Notes: a model not told the origin generated them from the sequence alone. A DNA stretch of 64,000 nt from Apodemus sylvaticus (GCF_947179515.1 NC_067485.1:79232846-79296845); one strand, 5' to 3'. Counted from the stretch's first letter, positions 11,104-21,485 are shown. Translations and numbers: made by a program.

Positions 11104-11370
11104 ACGCCAACCAACCAACCAACCAACCAACCAACCAGCCAACCAGCCAACCAACCAGCCAACCAACCAGCCAACCAACCAACCAACCAACCAACCAACC
11201 AACCAACCAACCAACCAGCCAGCCAGCCAACCAGCCAGCCAGCCAGCCAGCCAACCAACCAACCAACCAACCAACCAACCAACCAACCAACCAGCCAGCC
11301 AGCCAGCCAACCAACCAGCCAGCCAACTAACCAACCAACCAACCAACCAGCCAACCAACCAACCAGCCAA
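11104..11370. repeat. (CCAA)n array with CCAG variants
   Basis: About 66 tetranucleotide units, mostly CCAA (read AACC) with interspersed CCAG units, some in runs of three to five. Both strands are open in several frames (Gln-Pro-Thr-Asn one way, Gly-Trp-Leu-Val the other). This is a by-product of a stop-free tetranucleotide and not evidence of coding. Confidence 0.97.
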
Positions 11371-11384
11371 TTAACATAGAACCT

Positions 11385-11815
11385 GGAACTGAGGAGATGG
11401 GTCAGAAGTTCACGACTTCCCAGGCGAGTGTAAGGTGTGAGGATTGGAGTTTGGATCCCTAGAAAAGCAAGTAAATGTCTAGTGATATGATAATGGTTCT
11501 CCTATTAATTCTGTCACTTCAATCTAGGGAGAGCATCCACTGAGCAAACTGGCAAGCAAGGCTAGCTGTATTGGTGGGCTCGGTATTTGATTGAGTGCCC
11601 TTGCCTGAATGAGCAATGAGGCAAGATCAAGAAATGATGATTTTGGACAACTTCAGGCCTTTATATGTATACACACTTGTGTACATGCAACCACACACTT
11701 GTGCACCCATACCCATGTGGATCTATACATGTGCAAAAAGCCCTGAATACATACAACACACACATACACCCACACCCACCCACACACACACACACATACA
11801 CACACACCCTGCAAG
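11385..11815 (+). mobile_element. composite tRNA-derived SINE ending in (CA)n
   Basis: A tRNA-like head (CTGAGGAGATGGGTCAG), a degraded B1-like middle, and a 3' part of the type GACAACTTCAGGCCTTTATA that ends in CA-rich sequence (11750-11812). Confidence 0.55.
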
Positions 11816-11852
11816 CAAATTACTTGTAGAGCAAACCTCGTTCTTCACAGCA

Positions 11853-12016
11853 AAAGAATGAACGCTTTCCTCTAATATCAGGGAGAAGACAAAGAATGTC
11901 TGCTTTTACCACTTCTGTTCAACAGAGTAGAGGAGATTCTAATCATGGCAGTGAGAAAGATGAAGTAGAATACACACAGGCTGTAAGAGAAGAAGAAAAA
12001 TGGTCTCAATTTGCAG
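11853..12016 (+). mobile_element. degraded LINE-1 ORF2 fragment
   Basis: The run CTTCCCTCTAAGATCAGG-like / ACAAGGATGCCC-like / CCACTTCTGTTCAACAGAGT / TCTCAATTTGCAG follows the order of the L1 reverse-transcriptase region (the stretch ending in the -LSLFADD motif). It has a premature stop and many substitutions, so it is a fossil. Confidence 0.7.
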
Positions 12017-12335
12017 CTACCGGCCTCACCTCAGGTTTAGCGAGAGCCCCTGTCTTAAGGGAGTAAGACGGAAGATGCTGCCCTGGCGGAGCATTGCTGC
12101 CTGTGATCCCAGTGTCGAGGACGCAAAGATGAGATCTCTGTGGCCTGCTTTCCAGCCAGGAGAGACAACTGGTGAACTTCAGGCTGATGAGAAACCTGGA
12201 GAAGGAGGTTGGCAGCCCTTCTGGGGATGATACCCAAGGTTGTCTTCTGGTCTCCACATGCACCCATGCACGTGTTCACGTGCCCTCCCCATGTGAGCAT
12301 GCAAGACCCATGCCTACACATGAACATCCATAGGA
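12017..12335 (+). mobile_element. composite tRNA/B1-type SINE, degraded
   Basis: TGATCCCAGTGTCGAGGACG and CAGCCAGGAGAGACAACTGG are B1-like. The 3' portion GTCTTCTGGTCTCCACATGC is typical of the 3' end of these composite rodent SINEs. Confidence 0.5.
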
Positions 12336-12719
12336 AAAAGAAAGACATCTTCTCCATCCTGTCTATGGTAATTGAGTGTTGGAAACACGAAACTTAGGAA
12401 TCGTGGTGCAACAATATAAGTTTAAATTGCGATGCAGAATAAGGCTGTGGCTAATTGGTGGTACTGCTTAATGTGACAAAGAACATAGGAGATAAGATTG
12501 ATGCTGATTTTATGAAGAACATTTGTGTACAGAGAAGACTGAAGGTGTTCACATGAATGGCATTAACACTCCTCATCCCAAGGGGTTGACACGGGACATG
12601 ACTTCAATTTTCTCCTTCTTGCTATACTGTGCATTCTCAATTTTCTGGAATAATCAAGTATTAACTAAGATGATAACTTCATTTTCACATATTTTATGAT
12701 TATTATTACTCTCGGGATA
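12336..12719. other. old, AT-rich non-genic sequence
   Basis: No gene. The stretch CATTCTCAATTTTCTGGAAT may be the remnant of an ancient repeat, but I cannot place it. Confidence 0.4.
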
Positions 12720-12864
12720 GTGACTGAAAGGGCTTTAAAGGGGAGAGTATAGGGGTTAGGGGAGTGTGGCTAGGCGGCGTGGGGGAAGGTGTCCAGGCGG
12801 GCCCTTGCCTGGGCACCTCTGCCCCTGAGGGACCACACACACACAGACATAGTATAGAATAGAG

Positions 12865-12870
12865 TTTATT
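12865..12870 (-). terminator. polyadenylation signal of the LTR
   Basis: TTTATT on the plus strand, i.e. AATAAA in LTR orientation, in the expected place downstream of the TATA-like box. Confidence 0.55.
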
Positions 12871-12920
12871 CAGAGTAGGGGATGGGAGTTAGTGGTAGAG
12901 AGGGGCAGAGAGAGGGGGTG

Positions 12921-12924
<4 letters not shown>

Positions 12925-12988
<64 letters not shown>
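12925..12988. repeat. (GA)n microsatellite
   Basis: About 31 GA units, embedded in the LTR. Confidence 0.96.
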
Positions 12989-12991
<3 letters not shown>

Positions 12992-13094
12992 GAGAGAGAG
13001 AGTGGAGGCCGGCCATGACCACGTGGAGGGGGGAAGAGCCCAAGGCGCAGAGAGGTAAGAGAATGTGGGAGAGCGGAGAGGGGCAAGTAGCCCC

Positions 13095-13105
13095 TCTTAT
13101 AGTGG
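13095..13105 (-). promoter_or_regulatory. TATA-like box of the LTR
   Basis: CTCTTATAGTG on the plus strand, i.e. CACTATAAGAG in LTR orientation. Inferred from its position inside the LTR. Confidence 0.5.
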
Positions 13106-13335
13106 GCCAGATCTCTGGGGCGGGGCATACCTGGCTATTGCCAGGTAGGTGTGGGGTGGAGCTTAGACAAAACCCCAACAGTGACATCATCCATGCTTCA
13201 AGACACATGTATAAGCAAGTGTATTATGCATCTCCATATCTACTATGTAGTATCTGTGTTCCCCCTTGCGAGCTGAGTCTCAACACATATAAGCACATGT
13301 ATTGTATACCTACATATCAAATAAATAATAGCTCC

Positions 13336-13440
13336 CCCTTTCTGAGATGGGAGTCTTGCTTTGTAGCCCAAGCTGGCCTTGAACTCTTACGTTAAAGCTC
13401 CAGAATTTTGGGTTAAACAGGGACGCCCCACTGCACTCTG
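13336..13440 (-). mobile_element. B1-like fragment, reverse
   Basis: TTGCTTTGTAGCCCAAGCTG / GCCTTGAACTC is the reverse complement of the B1 core. The 5' half is decayed. Confidence 0.65.
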
Positions 13441-13497
13441 CTTTATCCTCTACTGGAATGGAAATCCTGAAATAGTTTATTCAGTATCAGACTAATG

Positions 13498-13815
13498 GGG
13501 CTGGAGAGTCACTGGCTCAGTGTGTGAGGTCTTGCTGCACAAGCATAAGGGCCTGAATTTGGTTCCCTGAGACCCAATGTAAGAACTTGGGTGTACAAAT
13601 ATTTCTGTAACCCTAGTTCCGGGAGGCAAAGAGTCTGGGGGCTTACTGGCTAGCCAGCCTAGCCTAACCAGTGAGATCCAGATTCTGTGAGAGGCCTTGT
13701 CTCAAAAAGATTAACAGGCACAGAAGTGGTTGACTGAAAAAGTATCTTGATATCTGCCTTTGGCCTCCACACACCCATGCATAGGGGAATAACTCACTTC
13801 CCCATATATACATAT
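13498..13815 (+). mobile_element. composite tRNA/B1-type SINE
   Basis: Head GGGCTGGAGAGTCACTGGCT, a tRNA B-box-like CCTGAATTTGGTTCCCTGAG, a middle segment with GCTAGCCAGCC and CTTGTCTCAAAAAG, and the 3' part CTTTGGCCTCCACACACC. Confidence 0.7.
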
Positions 13816-13819
13816 ACCT

Positions 13820-13962
13820 GTATAACACACAGATAGATAGGCAGGCACACAGATACACACAGACATATAGACACATATCACATACACACCCAAATACACA
13901 GACACAGATAGCATGCATACAAACACACACAGACACAGACACAGATGCACACACGCAGAGAT
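13820..13962. repeat. (CA)n / (AGACAC)n / (ATAG)n low-complexity tract
   Basis: CA-rich 3' continuation of the preceding SINE with AGACACA and GATAGATAG units. Confidence 0.85.
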
Positions 13963-14285
13963 TTATTTAGTTCACAGTTAACAGAAGCTGAAATTATAGA
14001 TGGCACCACTCTGGCAAGGGTCCTCTTAGCCACATCACCTCAAGGCAGATGTCACTGCAGTGGTTGGAGAGGGGAGGGTGCTCAGAGGAGGCCTGTGGAA
14101 CCGGAGAGCAGTCACAGGGACCTCCCAGGAAGTCTCACCTCTTAAGGACCCCACACACTCTTACACTCCTCACCAAGCTGAGGATCCTTCTCCCAGCACA
14201 CAATCCTTTGGGGGACACACTGTGTCCTCTCCAAGACTTCCTTAGGGACTTTGGGATGAGAACACTGAGTCCTTGCTAGTGTAGG
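13963..14285. mobile_element. possible hAT-type DNA transposon fossil
   Basis: TTTATTTAGTTCACAGTTAA and the following CCTCTTAGCCACATCACCTC-type sequence resemble a class of mammalian hAT-Charlie non-autonomous repeats. Orientation and family are uncertain. Confidence 0.4.
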
Positions 14286-16195
14286 ATTTTCCTGTAGTCA
14301 TCTTTGAAACTTACAAGCTTTCTCACTTTCAGCATTCCTGCCTAGACTTCAGGTTTTAGATCCCTTGGCTGCAAACAACAGTGTCAAGTGAACTGGATGG
14401 AAGCAGGGATAAAAGAACCCCTAGCCTCTGCTGATGTGCCTGACTCTTTTTTTTTTCACTAGGAAACCTTTTTTTTTGGCAGTGTGACTGTTTATCATCG
14501 CTGTTGGGGGCCTTTAAGAGGCACAAGGAGAATTACCTCTTTGCTATCTGCAAAGGTTAAAAGCCAAAAGCAAAAACACTCCCATCTAGCATGCCTTTTA
14601 AATTAATAAATTGCTAAAAAGTACTTAGTTGGGAGGCCTTGGAGGTCCCACAGACAGCGCTGTGATTGTCTCAGGACTGAGGTGCTGATAATTTCCAGGC
14701 AAACTATGTGGCAGTGTCTAGGTTTGTCCGCGATGCTAAGAAAACATCCTTACTGTTTTGGAAGTCATAAGATGCGGGCATGGATGTGATTCACCATGTC
14801 CTGGTGTACTGTTTCTGAGAAGCCAGTGGGTAGAGGAACCTGTTCCATGAGCCTTGGATGAAGGTAAGGCTTGAGATTTTAATTTCGAAGTGCATTGCCA
14901 TTCAATACGCAGGCACACAAGCTGTCCATGTAAATCACACTGTTTAAGGACTGCACTCCAGGGTGTGTCCTCCCTGCCTGGTGAGGTGATCTGGAAGAGG
15001 ACACCGAATGGGCTGTCTGCGGGACCTTATTAGCATCTGCTAGAGGAAGGGCTAATTGTGCAGGTTTTAGGTATCCGTGCCAGCTCCTGATCAGAACATT
15101 TCTGCACACTAGGATGTCAGAGTTTGTGTCCTGTTCAGGCTTAAATTGCAGATGGAGCGGGATGAAAGGTTTGGAGAAGCAGGCTGTTGGTGGTGGCCCA
15201 TGTGGTCCACGCTCCGCCAGTCCTAGCGTGTGCTGAGATCTGAGCTGTGATTCTCTTCTCACTGCTCTGGGGAGAGGCTCCCTGGGGTATCGAGGAGTCC
15301 GAGGACATCTACAGAGTCACTATGGGGAGGGGGTGTAGCCAGAGGTTCCAAGGGGAGATGCTGGGAGTGAGAAAGACGTTTATTCTCTCCACGGTACATG
15401 GAGACATTGGCTTGGAACGGCCAAGTGGCTTCGTCCAGGCCTGGGTGAGAACGTGACCTAGTTACTGTGCCTCTCTCTCTCGGCACGCTGGCACAGTGGC
15501 CAGACTTTGCTTCCTTTCTCCTGCTCACAGCAAGAATTTTGCCGAGCCTCTTGGAGGCTGGAGGGCCGGTTTTAGTAACTTGCCCTTTCCTGTTTGGCGA
15601 CGGTCCATTTCTTTTGGGTGAGTGTTAATGGCCATGGGATTGAAAGTTTTATTTATAAAGAGATGCTCTCTCTTTTGATTCTATGTCCTTGTCAGATAGC
15701 ATCTTACGGAGCTGCCCCCGTTTGGGGCAAGAGAACAGGACAAAGTGGCATCAAAACCTATGGCTTCGATAGTCACCCACGGGCTTCGGAGTTTTTCTTT
15801 CTTTCCTTTTGATGTTTTCCATCTAGATTTAGGTCAAGGGGCAGAGCAGACTCAGCACACGCACTTGTAGTAGACACTCTCCTTGATCATCCACTAGAAG
15901 GTGACTTCTCATGGGTCACTTCACTGTCTAGAGGCATGTCACCCCTTTTGTGGTCCTGGGCATGATTTCATTCAGGGTCATGTGTGTGTGTAATCAGTGG
16001 GTGGTGAATCAATTTGTGAATACTATTATGACTTATTTTTATGAAGCACCAGCACCCTGTGGTGTATTCATGCTCTAGGCAATGAAGAATTCTCCTGGTC
16101 CACCTGATGGTGCTTTACCTGAAGTATCTTGTAGTCCCTGAAATAGTTCAGTCTCTTTCTCCCTCAGAGTGCATGAGATGTCTCTCACAAGTATT
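14286..16195. other. unique sequence, no gene supported
   Basis: About 1.9 kb without recognised SINEs. A minus-strand frame of 127 codons (14879-15262) and the 89-codon minus frame 15259-15528 are open but have no recognisable domain, signal peptide or splice context. Confidence 0.5.
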
Positions 16196-16199
16196 ATTT

Positions 16200-16390
16200 T
16201 AGAGCTGTAAGAAACTTGTGTGCACATGCACATGTGTGTGCATGTGTCCCCACTATCTCTGTTTCTCTGTCTCTGTCTCTCTTTGTTGTCTGTCTGTCTG
16301 TCTCTGTCTCTCTCTCAGTGTCCTTGGGGATTGAACGCATGTCCTCACACATGTTAGATAAGTATTCTACCATTGATCGTCTGTATTCCC
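16200..16390 (-). mobile_element. SINE fragment, reverse, with (TCTG)n
   Basis: TG-rich and (TCTG/TC)n sequence (16255-16318) is followed by GGGGATTGAACGCATGTCCT ... AGTATTCTACCATTGATCG, the reverse complement of an ID/B4 head. Confidence 0.6.
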
Positions 16391-16728
16391 TGTGGTGGTT
16401 TGAATGAATATAGACCCATAAACTCATAGGGAGTGGTACCATTAGGAGGCATGGCCTTGGTGGAGTAGATGTGGCCTTGTTGGAGAAGGTGTGTCACTGG
16501 GGGTGGCTTTTGAGGTTTCAGATCCTCAGTCCTGCTGCCTGTGCATCCATGTGTAGAACTCTCAACAACCTCTCCAGCATCAGGTCAGCCTGTGAGCCAC
16601 ATGCTTCCCACCATGATGACAAGGCACCAAACCTTTGAACTGTAAGCCAGCTCCTAATTAAAAGCTGTCCTTTATAAGAGTTGCCATAGTCACAGTGTGT
16701 CTGAACAGCAGCAGAAATCCTAAGGCAT
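16391..16728 (+). mobile_element. non-autonomous hAT-Charlie type repeat (URR1-like)
   Basis: Starts TGTGGTGGTTTGAATGAATA and contains ACCATTAGGAGGCATGGCCT, CCCACCATGATGAC and TTTATAAGAGTTGCCATAGT. These are familiar landmarks of an abundant rodent DNA-transposon-derived repeat. No coding capacity. Confidence 0.65.
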
Positions 16729-16759
16729 CCCTCGCCCTGTTTCTAGTTTCTTAGAGACG

Positions 16760-17000
16760 AAGTGTGAATGTGTGTATATGTGTGTGGGGGTGTGTACATG
16801 TGACTGTAGGTGGCTTTGGAGGTGTTTGTGGGGTGGGGCGGGGTGGGGTGGGGCGGGGTGGGGCGGGGTGGGGCTGGATCCTTCAGAGCTGGAGTTCTGA
16901 GTTCAGAGGTGGCTCTGAGTTTCTGGACGTAGGTCCTAGGAATGGAGTCGTCTAGGAGAGTAGTGCTTACTCTTAATGCTGAGCCATCTCTCTAGGCTTT
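16760..17000 (-). mobile_element. B3-like SINE, reverse, interrupted by a G-rich array
   Basis: The right end (TGCTGAGCCATCTCTCTAGG) is the reverse complement of the B2/B3 head. The middle (GAGCTGGAGTTCTGAGTTCA) is B3-like. The G-rich pentamer array lies within it. Confidence 0.55.
16829..16874. repeat. (GGGGY)n pentanucleotide array
   Basis: GGGGT and GGGGC pentamers over about 46 bp. The plus strand has more than four GGGG runs and could fold as a G-quadruplex. Confidence 0.93.
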
Positions 17001-17002
17001 TG

Positions 17003-17145
17003 AGATGAGGTCTCCGTTTGTTGACTAGGGTGGACTTGACTTTATCCTGTAGTCCAGGCTAGCCTTGGACTTCACATCTTCCAGGCTCAGCCTCCCTAGT
17101 GTCTGGGAATGGGCCTGCAGCACCATGCCTGGTTGCATACCGTAC
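17003..17145 (-). mobile_element. B1-like SINE, reverse, degraded
   Basis: GAGATGAGGTCTCCGTTTGT ... GTAGTCCAGGCTAGCCTTGG ... CAGCACCATGCCTGG matches a decayed reverse B1. Confidence 0.6.
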
Positions 17146-17243
17146 TTTGCTTTCTCATCAGGCAAGAGAGAAACAGGCACAGGACACAGTTTAGGCGTGT
17201 TTCTCTGGGTCCTAGCAGACCCAGATGCCAGGCAGATCCAAAG

Positions 17244-17322
17244 GAGGGGGCGGGGCGGGGCGGGGAGGGGCAGGGGCAGGGCGGGGGAGGGGCAGGGCGG
17301 GGAGGGGCAGGGGCAGGGGCTT
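17244..17322. repeat. G-rich array (GGGGC/GGGGA/GGGCA)n
   Basis: About 79 bp of G runs (3-6 G) separated by C, A or CA. Strong G-quadruplex potential on the plus strand. Gly/Arg-rich open frames over it are compositional. Confidence 0.93.
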
Positions 17323-17329
17323 AGAGGTT

Positions 17330-17735
17330 CTGAAGGATGCAGATGCCACCAGCTTCCAGTGGCCTTCATGGTCAAGGCCAGTGAAAGCAGAAACAGCTCA
17401 CGTAGAAGCGAATGACTTTCAAGAACAGGGAAGCCCAGGGGTGCTGAGGGCCCCGCCTAAGGCCGCATCCTGAGGGGTCCATCCTTGTCCAGCCACCACA
17501 GTGGAACAGTTGGGATATCCTTAGGTTCCTTGTAGGCGAATACAGATGGCTGAACATAGTCTGGCCTTTGAGAATAAAGTGAATGGGAGTTCATATCATC
17601 CCAGGAAACTTACCTGGTGGTTGGCTTTGAGGCCAGCCTTGGAATGAGTGGACATCAGGGAAGGATTGACTGATATTCCCAGAGCTCATCGTTGAGGGGG
17701 TATGGATACAAGAGTCGTGCATGAGGTGCATACGT
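17330..17735. other. unique sequence, no gene seen
   Basis: No repeat and no convincing coding frame. Confidence 0.5.
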
Positions 17736-17736
17736 G

Positions 17737-17738
17737 CG

Positions 17739-17801
<63 letters not shown>

Positions 17802-17819
17802 GAGAGACAGAGAGACAGA

Positions 17820-17885
<66 letters not shown>
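17737..17885. repeat. (TG)n-(AG)n-(ACAG)n compound microsatellite
   Basis: Three blocks in order: TG at 17741-17767, AG with ACAG interruptions, and a terminal ACAG block of about eight units. Confidence 0.96.
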
Positions 17886-17886
<1 letters not shown>

Positions 17887-18056
17887 TGTTCATTCCAGGC
17901 TCAGCACTTGCTGATTCTAGACCCTCATACTGAGATACAAATGTTTCCTGTCAAGATTAAGGACAAGCTTTTCTCTGGGAGGGCAAGTGTTTGTGTAAGT
18001 CTTTGGCCGTAGGGGCTGTAGGGGAAGGCTTGGACTTCTCCTTGAAGACAGGTCCG

Positions 18057-18057
18057 T

Positions 18058-18148
<91 letters not shown>
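18057..18148. repeat. (TTTC)n microsatellite
   Basis: 23 uninterrupted TTTC units with no SINE body directly attached. A likely highly polymorphic locus. Confidence 0.97.
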
Positions 18149-19192
18149 GCCTGGAATCTTGTTATTCTCAATGTAAAATTAAATATTTTAACTTTAAGCT
18201 GGATAGGGCTCTGGGGACAAGCTCTAGGTATACTTTTCCCGATTAAGCTTTGTAAATGGATGCTCCAGAGTACTGTCTTTGGGAATTCCTAAAGGGCTTT
18301 TAATGTTTTTTTGGTATCACATACAGAGAAAATGCCCCAAGCAATCAATTTTAGAAGCTCATCTTGCGCTCAGGGTTTCCATAGCAAGCGATTTTGTTCC
18401 ACCTGGACCATAGGGGTGCCTGCACATTCTTAATCCTTCTGCCAGTTTTCCAGATGCTGTTGGAAATATATACTGACCTTTTTTTTTTTTTCATTCCATT
18501 TTGAGTACTGAATACTTTCCCGTCCATACTTAAACAGGCATGAATAAAATATGCCTCTTCAGGATGTCTTCAAATCTTTCTTAGAGAAAAACAAAGCACT
18601 CTGGTTGGTTGAACCCAGGAGGCCCTTTAAAATGTCCCTGTAGTTTCTGATGGTGTCTTCGAGAGGAATGATCTCCCCTTCACACAGCGTGTAGCGACCA
18701 CGGAAGCAGATACATTTAGATGACTGAAACGGACTCTTCCCAGCTTGAGAATAACAACCCCTCCCCCAGAACAATCTGTGCTCTCTATAGGCAGTGTATG
18801 GGCTGGTTACTACCCACAGTCCAAGTTAAGATGGGAGGATGACTTGGAAATAGCTCCAAGAGTAGTTATAAAATAGCCAATCCATGTATTCATTGAGTAC
18901 ATTTGTTTTTATATTGCAGTATATGTGTAGATCATAAGGATTTATCATCTTAACCATCTCATATGTATGCCTCAGCAGCCTCCAGTCTGTTCACGTTGTG
19001 TGACCATCACCACCATCTCCCGAACTTTATTACTTTTCTAGAAACTCTGTCTCATCAAATAGAAAGTCTCCATTTCCCCTTCTCATAAGCCCCAGGAACC
19101 CACCATACTCTTCTGTCTCTGTGAGTCTGATTGTTTAGGGATCACAGGAAAATGGAGTCTAGAGATTTTGCTCACTTGTGACTGTCTTAATT
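18149..19192. other. unique sequence, no gene seen
   Basis: About 1 kb, AT-leaning, with no recognised repeat. Minus frame 18559-18774 has no recognisable features. Confidence 0.5.
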
Positions 19193-19638
19193 TCACTTGG
19201 ATGACAATGGTTTTTGTTGTTGTTGTTGTTGTTGTTCTTCTTCTTCTTCTTCTTCTTCTTCTTCCTCCTCCTCCTCCTCCTCCTCCTCTTCTTCTTCTTC
19301 TCCTCCTCCTCCTCCTTCTCCTCCTTCCTTCTCCTCCTTCCTTCTCCTCCTTCTCCTCCTCCTCCTCCTTCTTCTTCTCCTTTTTCTCCTTCTCCTCCTC
19401 CTCCTTCTTCTCCTTCTTCTCCTTCTTCTTCTTCTCCTTCCTCTTCTTCTCCTTCCTCTTCCTCCTCCTCTCCCCCCTCCTGTTCTTAGTTTTTGAGACA
19501 GGGTTTCTTTCTCTGTGGAGTGCTGGTTGTCCTGGAACTCTCTATAGATCAGGGTGGCCTTGGAATCAGAGATTGTCTGCCTCTTCCTGCTAAGTGATGG
19601 GATTAAAGGAATACACCAATAGGCCTGGCTCACTTGGA
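19193..19638 (-). mobile_element. B1 SINE, reverse, with hugely expanded tail
   Basis: The B1 body lies at 19492-19630 (GAGACAGGGTTTC ... TAGGCCTGGCT). TCACTTGGA at 19193-19201 and 19630-19638 is a plausible 9-bp target-site duplication. It places the whole polypyrimidine tract between the body and the left duplication, i.e. in the position of the A-rich tail. Confidence 0.85.
19212..19484. repeat. (GTT)n-(CTT)n-(CCT)n polypyrimidine tract
   Basis: A trinucleotide succession: GTT units (19212-19236), CTT units, then mixed CCT/CTT/CTCCTT to 19484. The pyrimidine part is nearly pure for about 245 bp. It could form triplex (H-) DNA. Leu/Ser/Pro- and Arg/Glu-rich frames over it are artefacts. 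Confidence 0.97.
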
Positions 19639-19664
19639 ATTCTAACAGCTGTGGTAGAATTTTC

Positions 19665-19666
<2 letters not shown>

Positions 19667-19714
<48 letters not shown>

Positions 19715-19810
19715 TATGTGTGTGTATGTGTGTGTATGGGTGTGTATGTGTGTGTATGTGTATGTGTGTGTGTGTATGTGTGTGTGTGAGTGTGTGTGTG
19801 TGTGTGTGCT
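19667..19810. repeat. (TG)n microsatellite with TATG interruptions
   Basis: About 144 bp, with TATG, GGG and GAG interruptions toward the 3' side. Confidence 0.97.
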
Positions 19811-20265
19811 CATACACGCACATGCTTTTGTGCATGTGCTGTGTCTGCCAATGGGAATTTTGTATCCTTAACCCACATTCCCTCAACTCTTTCGCCTTCC
19901 CTGGCTTCCACCAGTTTTCTCCCGACTTGCATGTGATCAATTTTTAGGAGAATTTTCTTTTTGAAGAATGCATTTTCAGTTAGCTCTTTCTCTGCATAAT
20001 TCACTGTGCCAGGCTTTTTGAAAACGACATTTTACTCAATGCATTTCCAGTGTTAGTAGAAAAAAGCTCAAAAACCTAAATAAGTCTAAAACAACTTGGA
20101 AGATGAGCACAGAAGAGAGATGAAGTGAAATTAAAGTGGCAATCATTTTTATAAATGTTCTTATTCTATATTTTTTATGACCTTAGTGAGACTGCTAAGA
20201 GATTTTAGTTTTGTCTTAGTTTTGGGTAAGTGGCCCAGTTGGGACCCAGTGGGCAGCTCTTAAGA
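19811..20265. other. unique AT-rich sequence, no gene seen
   Basis: No repeat recognised. Confidence 0.5.
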
Positions 20266-20267
20266 AG

Positions 20268-20435
20268 ACCTTGTTTGTTTGTTTATATGTTTAGTTTGTT
20301 TCTTGTTTTGAGACAGGGTCTCTTTCTGTAGCTGGAACTCTGTAGACCAGGCTGGCCTTGAACTCACAGATATCCGCCTGCCACTGCCTCCTGAGTGCTG
20401 TGATTAAAGGCCTGTGCCACCACCATTACCCAGCT
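20268..20435 (-). mobile_element. B1 SINE, reverse
   Basis: (GTTT)-rich tail, then GAGACAGGGTCTCTTTCTGT, GACCAGGCTGGCCTTGAACT and GCCACCACCATTACCCAGC. Imperfect AGAAGACCTT/AGAAGAGCCTT flanks may be the target-site duplication. Confidence 0.93.
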
Positions 20436-21485
20436 GAGAAGAGCCTTCTTCACCTTCTGTTAAGTAGAGGTCAACTCTGTGCAATGTGGAAAGTGGAAAC
20501 TGTCATTCTACCTGGGCTGATGAGGGAAACTTGGTAGGGGACCGAGGCATGCGGAGTTTAGCCTGGATGGGAGGATAGTGGTTAGGACAGACACCGCAGG
20601 TCTCAGCACCTCGATGGTGGACTGTAGGATGTAGTGGGAGATAGAGGCAGAACTGAACATTTCACGCATGTAACTTCTTAGGTGTATGGGTTTCCCTTAC
20701 AATAAATAGTTCTCAACCCTTTAGACATCAGCTGCGTGCCATGCTGATTTATTTACACCATCACATTGTATTAGTACAGACCCTACAGGCAAGGGACTCT
20801 TAGGATTGTTGCCAGTCGCAGGCCCCAGGTAAGAACTGCGCTTCTGACCTACTGGCTGTAAATCTAGGTTTCTCTTCCATTCCTCCTCAGTTTGGAGTGT
20901 TTGCTGTGATGATTCACAAAACACAGGCAAATACTTTGCTTTCTCCTGGTTTATTAGAAAACACACATTCAGAACAAGCGAAGAGGAGAGATACACGGGA
21001 TGAGGTGAAGTGCAGGGCACAGACATCTTTCATGCTCTCTCTCTGGTCTCTCTGGTCCTCCAGGTGGACATTTTGCAATCAAACAATAACCGCATAATTG
21101 TGGCTGCATGACTAGAGTCGGGTAACCCCCTAAACCCTCTTCCTTGCTATGCCTTGCTATGTCTTCTGCCTGCTCCTCGAGAGTTGAAACCTCTGAGAAC
21201 TGTGGCCCATGATGCTTTGTTGAACCCAGAAGGCCACCGGAGCTGATTCTGATGCAATCACACTAGGCTCTTTTCTAGTCAAGCTTGGACTGGGCTCACT
21301 GCCTCTGACCTTGCGGGAGGGTAAAGCCCAAGGCCCAGTTTCCAGTGGGCACAAGCCAGCGGGTGTCCAGCCTGGCACACGTCTGACTGGGGGGGGGGCG
21401 CTATTATGGAATTTTGTTTCCCTTTAAAATAGTTGGCTGGTTCAGGGAGCCAAGCTATAGACTTGCCTGCTGTGTTCCTCCTGGT
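20436..21485. other. unique sequence, no gene supported
   Basis: Contains a 9-G run at about 21391. Minus frame 20721-21026 (101 codons) has no recognisable domain. Confidence 0.5.

Larger units (their letters stand above)
12720..13185 (-). mobile_element. solitary LTR with 5-bp target-site duplication
   Basis: In reverse orientation the 456-bp element (12725-13180) starts TGTTGGGGTTTTGTC and ends GCCCTTTCA, so it has the TG...CA ends of an LTR. GTGAC flanks it on both sides (12720-12724 and 13181-13185). Inside, in LTR orientation, are a TATA-like ACTATAAGAGG and, about 230 bp further, AATAAA. The (GA)n at 12925-12988 lies within it. A 5-bp duplication is usual for ERVL/MaLR elements; the subfamily is not assigned. 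Confidence 0.75.

Noticed and set aside
10942..11374. Open frames of 76-142 codons on both strands
   Set aside because: Produced by the stop-free (CCAA)n tetranucleotide array and the B1 beside it.
11853..12016. Possible active LINE-1
   Set aside because: Only about 160 bp of the ORF2 region, heavily substituted and with stops; no UTRs or ORF1.
12892..13395. 167-codon plus frame
   Set aside because: Starts inside the LTR, crosses (GA)n as Arg/Glu repeats and ends in a reverse B1-like fragment.
17225..17473. Gly/Arg-rich frame resembling an RGG-box protein
   Set aside because: It is a translation of the G-rich simple array and ends soon after it.
19168..19813. 206-codon Arg/Glu/His-rich frame and companion frames
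   Set aside because: Entirely from the polypyrimidine tract, the reverse B1 and the (TG)n block.
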